From: an uncultured Odoribacter sp.
GTDB lineage: Bacteria > Bacteroidota > Bacteroidia > Bacteroidales > Marinifilaceae
Assembly: GCA_934725835.1 (NCBI GenBank)
Contig: CAKVCR010000114.1
Location: forward strand, 1-8,534
Length of the DNA: 8,534 nt
Direction of reading: 5' to 3'
Shown here one piece after another: positions 1-6,431 of this stretch. The notes beneath the pieces are model-generated. The model worked only from the letters and a program-made list of their open reading frames with translations. It was not told where the DNA came from and did no database searches. Every line of letters begins with the position of its first letter. Positions within the stretch are counted from its first letter, which is position 1. Position numbers and translations under genes: made by a program.

Positions 1-134
1 GCATATACGGTACGATAGTCCCTATCACCTCGATAGTCCTGCTCCCGTCTGCTACTCGCCTGTACCCGGCCAATAACCCATCCGGACACTTCTGCCTGAC
101 CATCTTTTATTGTAGTATCATTATTTGCATCCAT
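1..134 (-). CDS. Unrecognised protein, N-terminal 44 residues only (runs off the left edge)
   Basis: The reading frame opens with ATG at 134-132 and stays open for 44 codons to the window edge. I do not recognise the protein. The visible part is hydrophilic: an acidic/Asn-rich start (MDANNDTTIKDGQ), a short hydrophobic stretch (VSGWVIGRV), then an Arg/Asp/Tyr-rich tail in which DYR occurs twice, six codons apart. At DNA level this tail contains a direct repeat, CGATAGTCC at 13-21 and 31-39. No signal peptide or membrane segment is visible. A good promoter match lies just upstream (162-192), and GAGAGG lies about 20 nt before the ATG, which supports a real gene start. The first 60 bases are about 55% G+C, clearly richer than the neighbouring genes. 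The terminator at 241-278 separates it from the acetyltransferase gene, so it is probably an independent unit. The function is unknown, and a chance open frame at the edge cannot be excluded. Confidence 0.5.
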   Translation of the reverse strand, partial: MDANNDTTIKDGQAEVSGWVIGRVQASSRREQDYRGDRDYRTVY

Positions 135-161
135 AGAAAGTAGATTTAAGTAAGTTCCTCT

Positions 162-192
162 CAAAATTAAATATTTATATAACAAAAGCAAA
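162..192 (-). promoter_or_regulatory. Predicted Bacteroides-type promoter for the partial gene at 1-134
   Basis: Read on the minus strand, TTTG (192-189) is followed by a 19-nt spacer and TAATTTTG (169-162). This is a full match to the Bacteroidota primary-sigma consensus TTTG-N19/20-TAnnTTTG. Transcription would start near 155, giving a 5' leader of about 20 nt before the ATG at 134. The start site is inferred from spacing only. Confidence 0.5.
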
Positions 193-240
193 TACTATTC
201 CACGAATTTATTTATCCTCACAGCATTATTCACAACCAAC

Positions 241-278
241 ATTAAAATAAAAGCGTGTGGCGATATCACCACACGCTT
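241..278 (-). terminator. Intrinsic terminator after the acetyltransferase gene
   Basis: A perfect 10-bp inverted repeat, AAGCGTGTGG (251-260) and CCACACGCTT (269-278), encloses an 8-nt loop. Read on the minus strand it is followed by the T-rich run TTATTTTAAT (250-241). It begins about 30 nt beyond the acetyltransferase stop codon and ends the minus-strand transporter/acetyltransferase transcript before the promoter of the next gene. Confidence 0.78.
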
Positions 279-309
279 AGGATACTCAAAAAAACTATTC
301 TAACTTATT

Positions 310-843
310 TTAAGAACGACGTCCTCTGTAATAGACTGCTTCTTTCAATTGCTCAAGTTTTTCGTTCAACCCGGCATCTTCACGATTACACATCACCCAC
401 AAACGGCAACCATCGCCATTCGGCCTATATGCAGGCTGTAAATATTCTTTCTCATAAACAGTATAACCATTTCTTTCATAATAGCGGATTCGACGAGTTG
501 CAATCTCGGTTTCTGCCGGTTCTGCCTCCAAAATGCGCAATCCTTCCAGATTTTCTTTCATCCAATCCAATGTCTGCTGACCAATCTTGACATTTCGCAT
601 TTCAGCATAAACTGCCAAATGTTCCAAATAATAAAACGTATCAAAATTCCAATATACAAACAACCCGGTCAACTTACCGTCACAATTTACGGCATTAAAA
701 AACATACGGGGTTCATCTCTCAGCATTTTCTCTAACTGCTCCTCATCTCGTCGCTCTTCCAATGGGAATGCTTCAGTGTAAAGTTGCATCAACTTACCAA
801 ACTCTTCATCATTTGCATTTGTAATTCTTCTCAATGTAACCAT
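310..843 (-). CDS. GNAT-family N-acetyltransferase, 177 aa
   Basis: This is a predicted acetyl-CoA-dependent N-acetyltransferase (GNAT fold) acting in the cytoplasm; the substrate cannot be told from sequence. Visible features are the helix-1/2 region YTEAFPLEERR (about residues 22-32), the beta-4 strand YYLEHLAVYAEMRN (71-84), the acyl-CoA phosphate-binding turn R83-N-V-K-I-G88, and the C-terminal motif IRYYERNGY (119-127), equivalent to the Y-x-k-x-G-F/Y motif of the family. The turn normally reads R/Q-x-x-G-x-G/A; here its first glycine is replaced by Lys86. I chose ATG 843. An in-frame TTG at 867 would add eight residues (MNKINGNV), but the conserved-looking protein begins at MVTLRRIT. 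The gene lies 27 nt after the EamA transporter gene, so the two are probably co-transcribed, and a terminator follows it. Confidence 0.85.
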   Translation of the reverse strand: MVTLRRITNANDEEFGKLMQLYTEAFPLEERRDEEQLEKMLRDEPRMFFNAVNCDGKLTGLFVYWNFDTFYYLEHLAVYAEMRNVKIGQQTLDWMKENLEGLRILEAEPAETEIATRRIRYYERNGYTVYEKEYLQPAYRPNGDGCRLWVMCNREDAGLNEKLEQLKEAVYYRGRRS

Positions 844-870
844 AACATTTCCATTTATTTTATTCAATAC

Positions 871-1770
871 TTAATTATTTTCAATCGCAGGCATCTGTTC
901 TTTGCTATTTGCCAATATCACAACGGACACAGCCAACAATATTATAGCCATACCTATAAACTGCCAGAATCCTAACTCTTCTTTAAATACCAAAACTCCC
1001 ATCGCCACAGCTGTCATCGGCTCCATACATCCCAACACAGCTGTCGTTGTAGAACCTATATGCTGTACTGCCAATATCAACGTAAAATCAGAGACTAAAG
1101 TCGGTATCAATGCCAGAAGAAACAGATGTACCCAAGTGTCCATGTCAGGAGCCAAATCTAAAGATTGACCTTTTACCAGCAAATTCAATCCAAACACAAT
1201 CGCCCCAACAAACAATACATAAAACGTCAATTTCAATCCATCCATTTTGGATACATTAGACTTATTCACTCCAATAATATAAAGAGCATACGTAATTACA
1301 GTAGTCAACACCAACATCAAACCTTTTAAGCTGACAGTTCCGGCAGCCCCACTATAGCTCAACAGATAGACTCCGGATATCGCCATTGCAATAGCTATCA
1401 GCAATGGAAGCGAAACCCTATCTTTAAAGAAGAGAATCATCACCAATGTCACAACTACAGGATATAAAAAGTGAATCGTTGTTGCAATACCGCTAGGAAT
1501 ATATAAATAAGAAGTAGTCAACAACAAAGCTGTCAATGAATAAAATAATCCCAAACCTGTCAAAACACCCAATTCACGCAAAGTAACCTTCAAATCACGC
1601 TGTCGAATCAATAACCACACCCACAGCACCAAAGCTGACATTCCAAACCTGTAAAACATCACAGAATCCACACCAACACCCTTCTGTATCACCGGCAAGG
1701 CAAACAGAGGTATCAATCCAAATGTTGATGAAGAAATCACACCATACACTAATCCTTTGATTCGATTCAT
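871..1770 (-). CDS. EamA/DMT-family membrane transporter, 299 aa
   Basis: This is an inner-membrane protein of the drug/metabolite transporter superfamily (RhaT/EamA type), which typically exports small metabolites or amino acids. The substrate is unknown. About ten hydrophobic segments can be read, at roughly residues 7-27, 36-55, 66-88, 94-115, 120-140, 148-167, 181-199, 213-233, 239-262 and 268-287. They form two five-helix EamA repeats. Landmarks are P104 in the fourth helix of the first repeat (FLYPVVV) and the E250-P251 pair with the following VLVFKEE in the second repeat, both characteristic of the family. The length of about 300 aa is normal. ATG 1770 is the only good start. It is the first gene of a unit with the GNAT gene. 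A substrate link between the two, such as export of an acetylated metabolite, is speculation. Confidence 0.9.
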   Translation of the reverse strand: MNRIKGLVYGVISSSTFGLIPLFALPVIQKGVGVDSVMFYRFGMSALVLWVWLLIRQRDLKVTLRELGVLTGLGLFYSLTALLLTTSYLYIPSGIATTIHFLYPVVVTLVMILFFKDRVSLPLLIAIAMAISGVYLLSYSGAAGTVSLKGLMLVLTTVITYALYIIGVNKSNVSKMDGLKLTFYVLFVGAIVFGLNLLVKGQSLDLAPDMDTWVHLFLLALIPTLVSDFTLILAVQHIGSTTTAVLGCMEPMTAVAMGVLVFKEELGFWQFIGMAIILLAVSVVILANSKEQMPAIENN

Positions 1771-1808
1771 AAACTTTTAAATTAATATGTTATTACTTAT
1801 TATCGGCG

Positions 1809-1839
1809 CAAAGATAGCTACAAAACATACTCTGAAAAA
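1809..1839 (-). promoter_or_regulatory. Predicted promoter of the transporter/acetyltransferase unit
   Basis: On the minus strand TATCTTTG (1816-1809) matches the Bacteroidota -7 element TAnnTTTG. A T-rich stretch, TTTT (1839-1836), lies 19 nt upstream at the -33 position in place of TTTG. The transporter ATG is about 40 nt downstream of the -7 element. The -7 match is good and the -33 match imperfect. Confidence 0.5.
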
Positions 1840-1877
1840 CTTTTTTTCATAAAAAGCAGAATTTTATCGTCAAAATA

Positions 1878-1909
1878 TTTGGATATATAAAAAAGATGCC
1901 ATACATTTG
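1878..1909 (+). promoter_or_regulatory. Promoter of the initiator tRNA gene
   Basis: TTTG (1878-1881), a 20-nt spacer and TACATTTG (1902-1909) form a full match to the Bacteroidota primary-sigma consensus. The -7 element ends 30 nt before the mature 5' end of the tRNA, leaving a short leader for RNase P to remove. Confidence 0.77.
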
Positions 1910-1939
1910 CACTCGCAATACAGAGGTATTGACTGAGAT

Positions 1940-2011
<72 letters not shown>

Positions 2012-2018
2012 CAAAATG

Positions 2019-2049
2019 AAAGACTAACTGAAAAGGTTGGTCTTTTTTT
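2019..2049 (+). terminator. Intrinsic terminator of the tRNA-fMet unit
   Basis: An 11-bp stem, AAAGACTAACT (2019-2029) with GGTTGGTCTTT (2035-2045), includes T-G wobbles and has a five-base loop GAAAA. A run of T residues continues to 2049. It begins 8 nt after the tRNA 3' end. Confidence 0.87.
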
Positions 2050-2212
2050 ATGCCCCCAAATTTACAAACAAGATTTCTCTCCTCAAAAATTAACATCATC
2101 CACAACACACGAATTGAACATTTTCTCCCCAATACACAACACTCCTAACATTTGCAGAAAAAATTCATAAATTACCGGGGAAAGGAGTATTTACAGACTA
2201 GATTTCAGTATA

Positions 2213-2245
2213 ATAAAAAAAAGGGAAACATTTGAAGTTTCCCTT
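2213..2245 (-). terminator. Intrinsic terminator of the tRNA-Arg unit
   Basis: A perfect 9-bp inverted repeat, AAGGGAAAC (2221-2229) and GTTTCCCTT (2237-2245), has a 7-nt loop. Read on the minus strand it is followed by an unbroken T-tract (2222 down to 2215). The stem begins 3 nt after the tRNA-Arg 3' end. Confidence 0.87.
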
Positions 2246-2248
2246 AAG

Positions 2249-2322
2249 TGATCCAGGCGGGATTCGAACCCACGACCTACGGCTTAGAAGGCCGTTGCTC
2301 TATCCAGCTGAGCTACTGGACC
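2249..2322 (-). tRNA. tRNA-Arg (anticodon UCU)
   Basis: The minus-strand cloverleaf is complete. The acceptor stem GGTCCAG pairs with CTGGATC, with one G-T wobble at the second pair. The D arm is GCTC...GAGC. The anticodon stem-loop is ACGGC-CTTCTAA-GCCGT with anticodon TCT (2288-2286), which reads AGA and AGG arginine codons. The T arm is GTGGG-TTCGAAT-CCCGC and the discriminator is A (2249). CCA is not encoded. It has its own promoter (2350-2380) and terminator. AGA and AGG codons do occur in the neighbouring genes, so it is likely a working decoder. Confidence 0.96.
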
Positions 2323-2349
2323 AACACTCATTTTTACGGTTTGGCGGTG

Positions 2350-2380
2350 CAAAGATACGCTTTTTATTATACACTCCAAA
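2350..2380 (-). promoter_or_regulatory. Promoter of tRNA-Arg
   Basis: On the minus strand, TTTG (2380-2377), a 19-nt spacer and TATCTTTG (2357-2350) fully match the Bacteroidota promoter consensus. The -7 element ends 27 nt before the mature tRNA 5' end, much like the arrangement at the tRNA-fMet gene. Confidence 0.77.
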
Positions 2381-2478
2381 CAAAAAGAGAATTTTTATTT
2401 ATCAAGATTTCTTTTTTTAGTACAATACAGGTTCACATTCCTATTTACTAGGATTCATCTTATCCACTCGTTTTCATA

Positions 2479-3255
2479 TTATTTTAACAAACCACTATCC
2501 CGCAGCTTAATCCTTGTCAACACCTTTTTTGTGTATAGCGGGAAATCACTCTTAATCACCCAATCGTAGTATCCGGGTTGCTCCTTCAATACTTTTGCAA
2601 CAGATAAACCTTTATTTTTTCCAAAATTAAAAACTTCCTCTTCCTTATCGTTAATTACAATAAAACCGGCAAAATCCACATTCCGATTCTGAGTAGAGAA
2701 TTTACTCAAGAACTCTATATTATTCTCTAATTTATCGCTATAGCGATCTAACTGAGCCTTCAATACTTCATATGTAGCCAGAGTATCAGCAGCTGCAGTG
2801 TGCGCATCCTCTAAATTTTTATCACAATAAAAACGATACGCAGCTGATAGAGTGCGTTGTTCCATCTTATGAAAAATAGTCTGCACATCCACAAATTTCC
2901 GACGGCTCATATCGAAATCAACATCAGCCCTTAAAAATTCCTCAGCCAACAAGGGAATGTCGAAACGATTAGAATTATATCCACCTAAATCGCACCCTTC
3001 AATATAATGGGCCAACTCTTTGGCAATCCCTTTAAACAAAGGACAATCTTTTACATCTTCATCATAAATACCATGCACTTTAGATGCTTCTTCCGGAATA
3101 GGCATACCCGGATTGACCCGGATTGTCCGCTGTTCTTCTTTACCATTCGGAAATACTTTCAATACCGAAATCTCAACAATACGATCTTTTGCAATATTAA
3201 TACCGGTTGTTTCCAAGTCAAAAAAAACAATCGGGTTCGCCAAGTTCAAATTCAT
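2479..3255 (-). CDS. DEDDh-family 3'-5' exonuclease (DnaQ/Pol III epsilon-like, ExoX-type C-terminus), 258 aa
   Basis: This is a cytoplasmic, metal-dependent 3'-5' exonuclease that would proofread or trim DNA ends. All catalytic motifs are present: Exo I FFDLETTG (D13, E15), Exo II GYNSNRFDIPLL (D99) and Exo III HTAAADTLAT (H152, D157), a full DEDDh set. The exonuclease domain spans about residues 8-170. A C-terminal module around 208-235 (FNFGKNKG...GYYDWV) resembles the ExoX-like C-terminal domain, which epsilon proper lacks. Annotation pipelines usually call such proteins Pol III epsilon, but a repair exonuclease is equally possible. The start ATG 3255 lies 12 nt after the dnaN stop codon, so the pair is almost certainly one transcript. 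I see no convincing intrinsic terminator between its stop codon and the tRNA-Arg promoter. Confidence 0.9.
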   Translation of the reverse strand: MNLNLANPIVFFDLETTGINIAKDRIVEISVLKVFPNGKEEQRTIRVNPGMPIPEEASKVHGIYDEDVKDCPLFKGIAKELAHYIEGCDLGGYNSNRFDIPLLAEEFLRADVDFDMSRRKFVDVQTIFHKMEQRTLSAAYRFYCDKNLEDAHTAAADTLATYEVLKAQLDRYSDKLENNIEFLSKFSTQNRNVDFAGFIVINDKEEEVFNFGKNKGLSVAKVLKEQPGYYDWVIKSDFPLYTKKVLTRIKLRDSGLLK

Positions 3256-3267
3256 ATTCCAAACTTT

Positions 3268-4392
3268 CTACACCATCATAGGCATCAACAACATCAACAA
3301 ATCCTCATCATTATCCTTATTTTCATATGCAAAGAACAACCCCGGACGAGTCGGATCAGACAATTCCAAGACAACATCATCAGACGTGATGTTTGACAAA
3401 ATTTCTAACACAAAAGGTGATTTAAAACCAATGGCGATATTTTCCCCTTGATATTGACAAGCCAATGTCTCATGTCCGGACATCGCATAATCCGAATCTT
3501 GCGCAGAAATAACAAGCTTATCTTCAGACACATCGAATTTCACCAAGTTGCTCGTCTGATTCGCCATTACAGACACGCGGCGCAAAGAATTATAAAACTC
3601 CTTTTTCTCAATTATGATTTTCTTCGGATTGTTCTGAGGAATTACTGCACTGTAATTCGGGAAACGTCCTTCAACAAGCGTACAAGTCATTTTATAATTA
3701 CCAAATTCAAAGCGAGCCATCTTATCTCCAACAGCCAGTCTCAAATCAGAATCATCTTTCGGAAGAATGTTTTTCAACATCAAAGCCGGTTTCTTAGGTA
3801 AAATCAAAGAAAATTGACCACATTCACTCTTTGCATCAAAACGCTTGTAACGAACCAACTTATGAGCATCTGAAGCGACAAATGTAAAGTTATCCTCATT
3901 CATCTCAATCAAAATACAATTCATCACAGGACGCAAGTCATCATTCGCTGTTGCAAAAATGGTTCTTAAAATTCCATCCAACATCAAACCGCATTTGGTG
4001 GAGAATACAACATTATTATCATTCAAAGAAGACTGAATAGGATAATCATCAGCATTTTCTCCCATCACAGAAAATTCTCCTTTTTCAGAAAGGATTTTCA
4101 CCTCATTGCTTGCTGTATTAATATCGAATGATAGAGGTTGTTCAGGAAATTCCTTCAACATATCCAACAATATTTTTGCCGGAATAGTGATTTTTCCTTC
4201 TTCATCCATACTATCCAGCTCAATTTTAGCCTCCATAGTAGTCTCTTTATCAGAAGCAGTAGCATACAATGCTCCTTCAAAAGCAACCAATAGAATATTA
4301 TCCAAAATAGGCTGAACCGGCTTACCACCGATCACCTTACTCACCGCCTGCAAACGAGTCAGCAGTGTATTGCTTGAAACAACAAACTTCAT
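3268..4392 (-). CDS. dnaN: DNA polymerase III beta subunit (sliding clamp), 374 aa
   Basis: This is the ring-shaped homodimeric clamp that tethers DNA polymerase III and other replication and repair proteins to DNA. The length of 374 aa is normal for three similar clamp domains (about 1-120, 125-250 and 255-374). Recognisable features are the start MKFVVSSNTLLTRLQAVSKVI, the central VSDAHKLVRY-like segment (here VASDAHKLVRY), the VEGRFPNYSAVIP segment and the C-terminal LLMPM motif that lines the partner-binding pocket. ATG 4392 fits the family N-terminus. The 15-bp palindrome at 4399-4413 sits where a Shine-Dalgarno sequence would be, and none is visible. Only a weak promoter candidate (TAACTTAG-like) is visible upstream. 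The exonuclease gene follows closely, and dnaA and recF are not adjacent. Confidence 0.97.
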   Translation of the reverse strand: MKFVVSSNTLLTRLQAVSKVIGGKPVQPILDNILLVAFEGALYATASDKETTMEAKIELDSMDEEGKITIPAKILLDMLKEFPEQPLSFDINTASNEVKILSEKGEFSVMGENADDYPIQSSLNDNNVVFSTKCGLMLDGILRTIFATANDDLRPVMNCILIEMNEDNFTFVASDAHKLVRYKRFDAKSECGQFSLILPKKPALMLKNILPKDDSDLRLAVGDKMARFEFGNYKMTCTLVEGRFPNYSAVIPQNNPKKIIIEKKEFYNSLRRVSVMANQTSNLVKFDVSEDKLVISAQDSDYAMSGHETLACQYQGENIAIGFKSPFVLEILSNITSDDVVLELSDPTRPGLFFAYENKDNDEDLLMLLMPMMV

Positions 4393-4561
4393 AGGTTCAA
4401 TATTTTAAATATTCATTTCTCTCTTATTATAGAAGCGCCTAAGTTAATAGTTTTTCATTTGATTGAAAAATTAAAGCATAAAAAAGTAGCCAACCATTTA
4501 TTGATTATCTATACAAACGAACACCCACGCTACCACACCACTATTTATTAATAAGGCGAAA

Positions 4562-4608
4562 TGAACTGTATCCCGAAAATTAAGCACAAATTTTTGGGAT
4601 ACAGCTCA
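4562..4608. repeat. Long hairpin (16-bp stem) between aminopeptidase P and dnaN
   Basis: CTGTATCCCGAAAATT (4566-4581) pairs with AATTTTTGGGATACAG (4589-4604) over 16 positions, with one G-T wobble, around the 7-nt loop AAGCACA. After one mismatch a further three pairs (TGA/TCA) extend it to 4562-4608. Neither strand has a T-tract after the stem, so it is not a standard intrinsic terminator. It may nevertheless end the aminopeptidase transcript, which stops about 70 nt away, or it may be a dispersed repeat or part of the dnaN leader. The rest of the 283-nt gap (4393-4675) shows no gene. Confidence 0.7.
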
Positions 4609-4675
4609 ATGACGACACAACTAGTCTATATTAAAAATTCTTATTGGTATAATTCCTCAAAATCTTCAACAAAAA

Positions 4676-6067
4676 TTATTCTGCCATAATTGCTTCTACC
4701 TCTTCAACTGTAATTGGAGTACGTTTATCACCCAAGAAGCGAGAACCCGTAGAGGTAATCAGAATATCGTCTTCCAAACGGATTCCACCAAAATCCTTGA
4801 AAGTTTCAATTTTGTCATAATTCAAGAAATCCTTGTGCAAACCTTCCTCTTTCCATTGGTCAATCAGAGCTGGAATAAAATAACATCCCGGCTCGTCAGT
4901 AATCACAAAACCCTCCTGCAAACGACGCCCCATACGCAAAGAAGAAGTTCCAAACTGTTGAATCGGTCGAGTTTCATCGTCATATCCCACATAAATCTGA
5001 CCCAAATCCTCCATATCATGCACATCCAACCCCATCATGTGTCCTAATCCATGAGGCATAAAAAGCGCATGAGCACCTGCAGCAACCGCCTCATTCACAT
5101 CACCCTTCATCAAACCCAAATCTTTCAACCCTTGAGCCAATACTTTACACACCTCTAAATGCACATATTGATAAGTCACCCCAGGTTTGGCAATTTCTAT
5201 TGCCTTATTGTTAGCAGCCAACACTGCATTATAAACATCCTTCTGACGACTGTTAAATTTACCACCCACTGGTATCGTACGAGTAAAATCCGAACAATAA
5301 TTCATATTGTTCTCTGCTCCTGCATCTGTCAACATCATTCGTCCAATTTGCAAAATCTGACTATGGTCATGATTATGCAAAGTCTGACCATTCTGAGACA
5401 GAATAACAGGGAATGATACAGAACTTCCATACGATGCAGCAATTCCTTCCAGAACTCCTGCGATATACTGCTCCTTCACACCCGGCTTACAAAGTCGCAT
5501 GGCAGCAGTATGCATCTCATAACCGATATTACAAGCCTTAGTTATTTCTTCTATCTCACATGTCTCTTTGACAGAACGCAAATCAACAATCGCTTTGATT
5601 AACTCTAAAGAGGCATATTCCTTTACTATTGAATGGTGGATACCTAACAAATCTTCAAGCAAAATCTTATTGCGGAAACGATAAGGCGGCAGGAAATGAA
5701 TCCGGCGTCCGGCTACAATAGCCTGCTTCAAACATTCAGCCAATTTAGCAAAAGGCGCAGTTTTCTCAACTCCGACTTCAGCTGCCATATCCTTGACACT
5801 TGGCTGAGGTCCCATCCAGATGATATCATCCATATCGACATCATTACCGAAAATATATTCCTCTCCACTATCAACATCTATCACTCCGGCAAAACCAGGC
5901 TGGTTAATACCAAAAAAATATATAAAAGAGCTATCCTGACGGAATTTATAGGTATTGTCAGTGTAATTTGCCGGTGCTTCACCATTACCCAAAATCAACA
6001 CTAATCCATGACTCATTTTCTCTCTCAGACGGGCACGTCTGTTTGTATAAATACTCTTGTCGAACAT
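4676..6067 (-). CDS. pepP: Aminopeptidase P (Xaa-Pro aminopeptidase), 463 aa
   Basis: This is a cytoplasmic dinuclear-metal (usually Mn2+) peptidase of family M24B. It removes an N-terminal residue that precedes proline and so helps degrade proline-containing peptides. The N-terminal aminopeptidase-P domain (about 1-140) carries the YTDNTYKFRQDSSFIYFFG signature (35-53). The pita-bread catalytic domain (about 165-455) has all five metal ligands: D248 (LTDAG), D260 (CSDFTRT), H339 (MPHGLGH), E392 (TDEPG) and E432 (RLEDD). The histidines of HNHDH (231-235) and VHD (350) fit accessory active-site roles. Length is normal and no export signal is visible. ATG 6067 is the family start. It is a single-gene unit, divergent from mce, with a promoter match at 6147-6177. 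Confidence 0.94.
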   Translation of the reverse strand: MFDKSIYTNRRARLREKMSHGLVLILGNGEAPANYTDNTYKFRQDSSFIYFFGINQPGFAGVIDVDSGEEYIFGNDVDMDDIIWMGPQPSVKDMAAEVGVEKTAPFAKLAECLKQAIVAGRRIHFLPPYRFRNKILLEDLLGIHHSIVKEYASLELIKAIVDLRSVKETCEIEEITKACNIGYEMHTAAMRLCKPGVKEQYIAGVLEGIAASYGSSVSFPVILSQNGQTLHNHDHSQILQIGRMMLTDAGAENNMNYCSDFTRTIPVGGKFNSRQKDVYNAVLAANNKAIEIAKPGVTYQYVHLEVCKVLAQGLKDLGLMKGDVNEAVAAGAHALFMPHGLGHMMGLDVHDMEDLGQIYVGYDDETRPIQQFGTSSLRMGRRLQEGFVITDEPGCYFIPALIDQWKEEGLHKDFLNYDKIETFKDFGGIRLEDDILITSTGSRFLGDKRTPITVEEVEAIMAE

Positions 6068-6146
6068 ATCTAAAATTTATTATTAAATGCCATCAAAAAA
6101 CGTGTCACAAGGTAGAAATAAATTTCGATATACAAAAACAAAACAT

Positions 6147-6177
6147 CAAAAGTATCGCACCGTTTCATACAGACACA
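6147..6177 (-). promoter_or_regulatory. Predicted promoter of pepP
   Basis: On the minus strand, TGTG (6177-6174; one base off TTTG), a 19-nt spacer and TACTTTTG (6154-6147) form a good match to the Bacteroidota consensus. The -7 element ends 79 nt before the pepP ATG, implying a leader of roughly 70 nt. Confidence 0.5.
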
Positions 6178-6245
6178 TGCCTATTGTTCTTAAAGTCAAC
6201 TTACATAATGCAATACATGTTATTTAAAATCATTCTAAACATAAA

Positions 6246-6300
6246 TTACTGTAAATAAACTTACGATTTTATTTGATAATCGTAATTACAATCTGTAATT
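6246..6300. promoter_or_regulatory. Three TTAC...GTAA palindromes over the mce promoter (candidate operator cluster)
   Basis: Three perfect inverted repeats follow one another: TTAC-T-GTAA (6246-6254), TTACGATT-N9-AATCGTAA (6261-6285) and AATTACA-ATC-TGTAATT (6284-6300). Each contains a TTAC half-site facing GTAA, and the centres are about 23 and 19 bp apart, near two helical turns. The second covers the -33 element of the mce promoter and the third overlaps its -7 element. This is the geometry expected of a repressor site, but the regulator is unknown. AT-rich intergenic DNA yields palindromes easily, so the call is tentative. Confidence 0.42.
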
Positions 6301-6303
6301 TTG
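6272..6303 (+). promoter_or_regulatory. Predicted promoter of the mce-mmdA operon
   Basis: TTTG (6272-6275), a 20-nt spacer and TAATTTTG (6296-6303) are a full match to the Bacteroidota primary-sigma consensus. Transcription would begin near 6310, giving an unusually long leader of about 120 nt before the mce ATG. Confidence 0.68.
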
Positions 6304-6431
6304 AGACGATTTTCAAGGAGAGGCATTCGAAGGAATCATACTTCAAGTGTGGAAGGTGTCTTTTTGAAAGATAACAGTATAGTAATCAATCAATTTAAAA
6401 CATATTATTTAATTAATAACTTATTATAATT
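6304..6431 (+). other. Long untranslated leader of mce, with a possible ATG-less leader frame
   Basis: About 120 nt separate the predicted start site from the mce ATG. The segment holds an isolated purine-rich AAGGAG (6315-6320) with no ATG after it. A frame free of stops runs from ATT 6325 (or GTG 6349) to TAA 6427-6429, two bases before the mce ATG. No riboswitch signature, including a cobalamin-type one, could be recognised, and no T-tract terminator is present. Whether anything is translated here is uncertain. The rest of the 364-nt pepP-mce gap (6068-6431) holds only the promoters and palindromes listed. Confidence 0.3.

Noticed and set aside
844..867. Eight-residue N-terminal extension of the acetyltransferase from a TTG start
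   Set aside because: TTG is a rarer start and the extra residues (MNKINGNV) do not look like part of the GNAT domain; ATG 843 gives a natural family start.
2050..2212. Possible small RNA gene between the two tRNA units, suggested by a TTTGC motif near 2152
   Set aside because: No full promoter and no plus-strand terminator are visible; the segment is plain AT-rich spacer.
2232..2451. Two overlapping plus-strand open frames (62 and 67 codons) with a GGIRTHDLRL-like peptide
   Set aside because: This is the well-known spurious peptide from translating the antisense of a tRNA gene; the tRNA-Arg on the minus strand explains the sequence fully.
3007..3801. Several plus-strand open frames of 112-129 codons opposite the exonuclease and dnaN genes
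   Set aside because: They lie antisense to two confidently identified genes, have biased low-complexity composition and no family resemblance.
4483..4533. Possible minus-strand terminator: GTAGC/GCTAC stem followed by TTTTTT
   Set aside because: The stem is only five pairs around a 38-nt loop and does not extend, so it is too weak to call.
6304..6431. Cobalamin or other riboswitch in the long mce leader
   Set aside because: The pathway uses B12, but no conserved riboswitch core sequence or expression-platform hairpin could be recognised.
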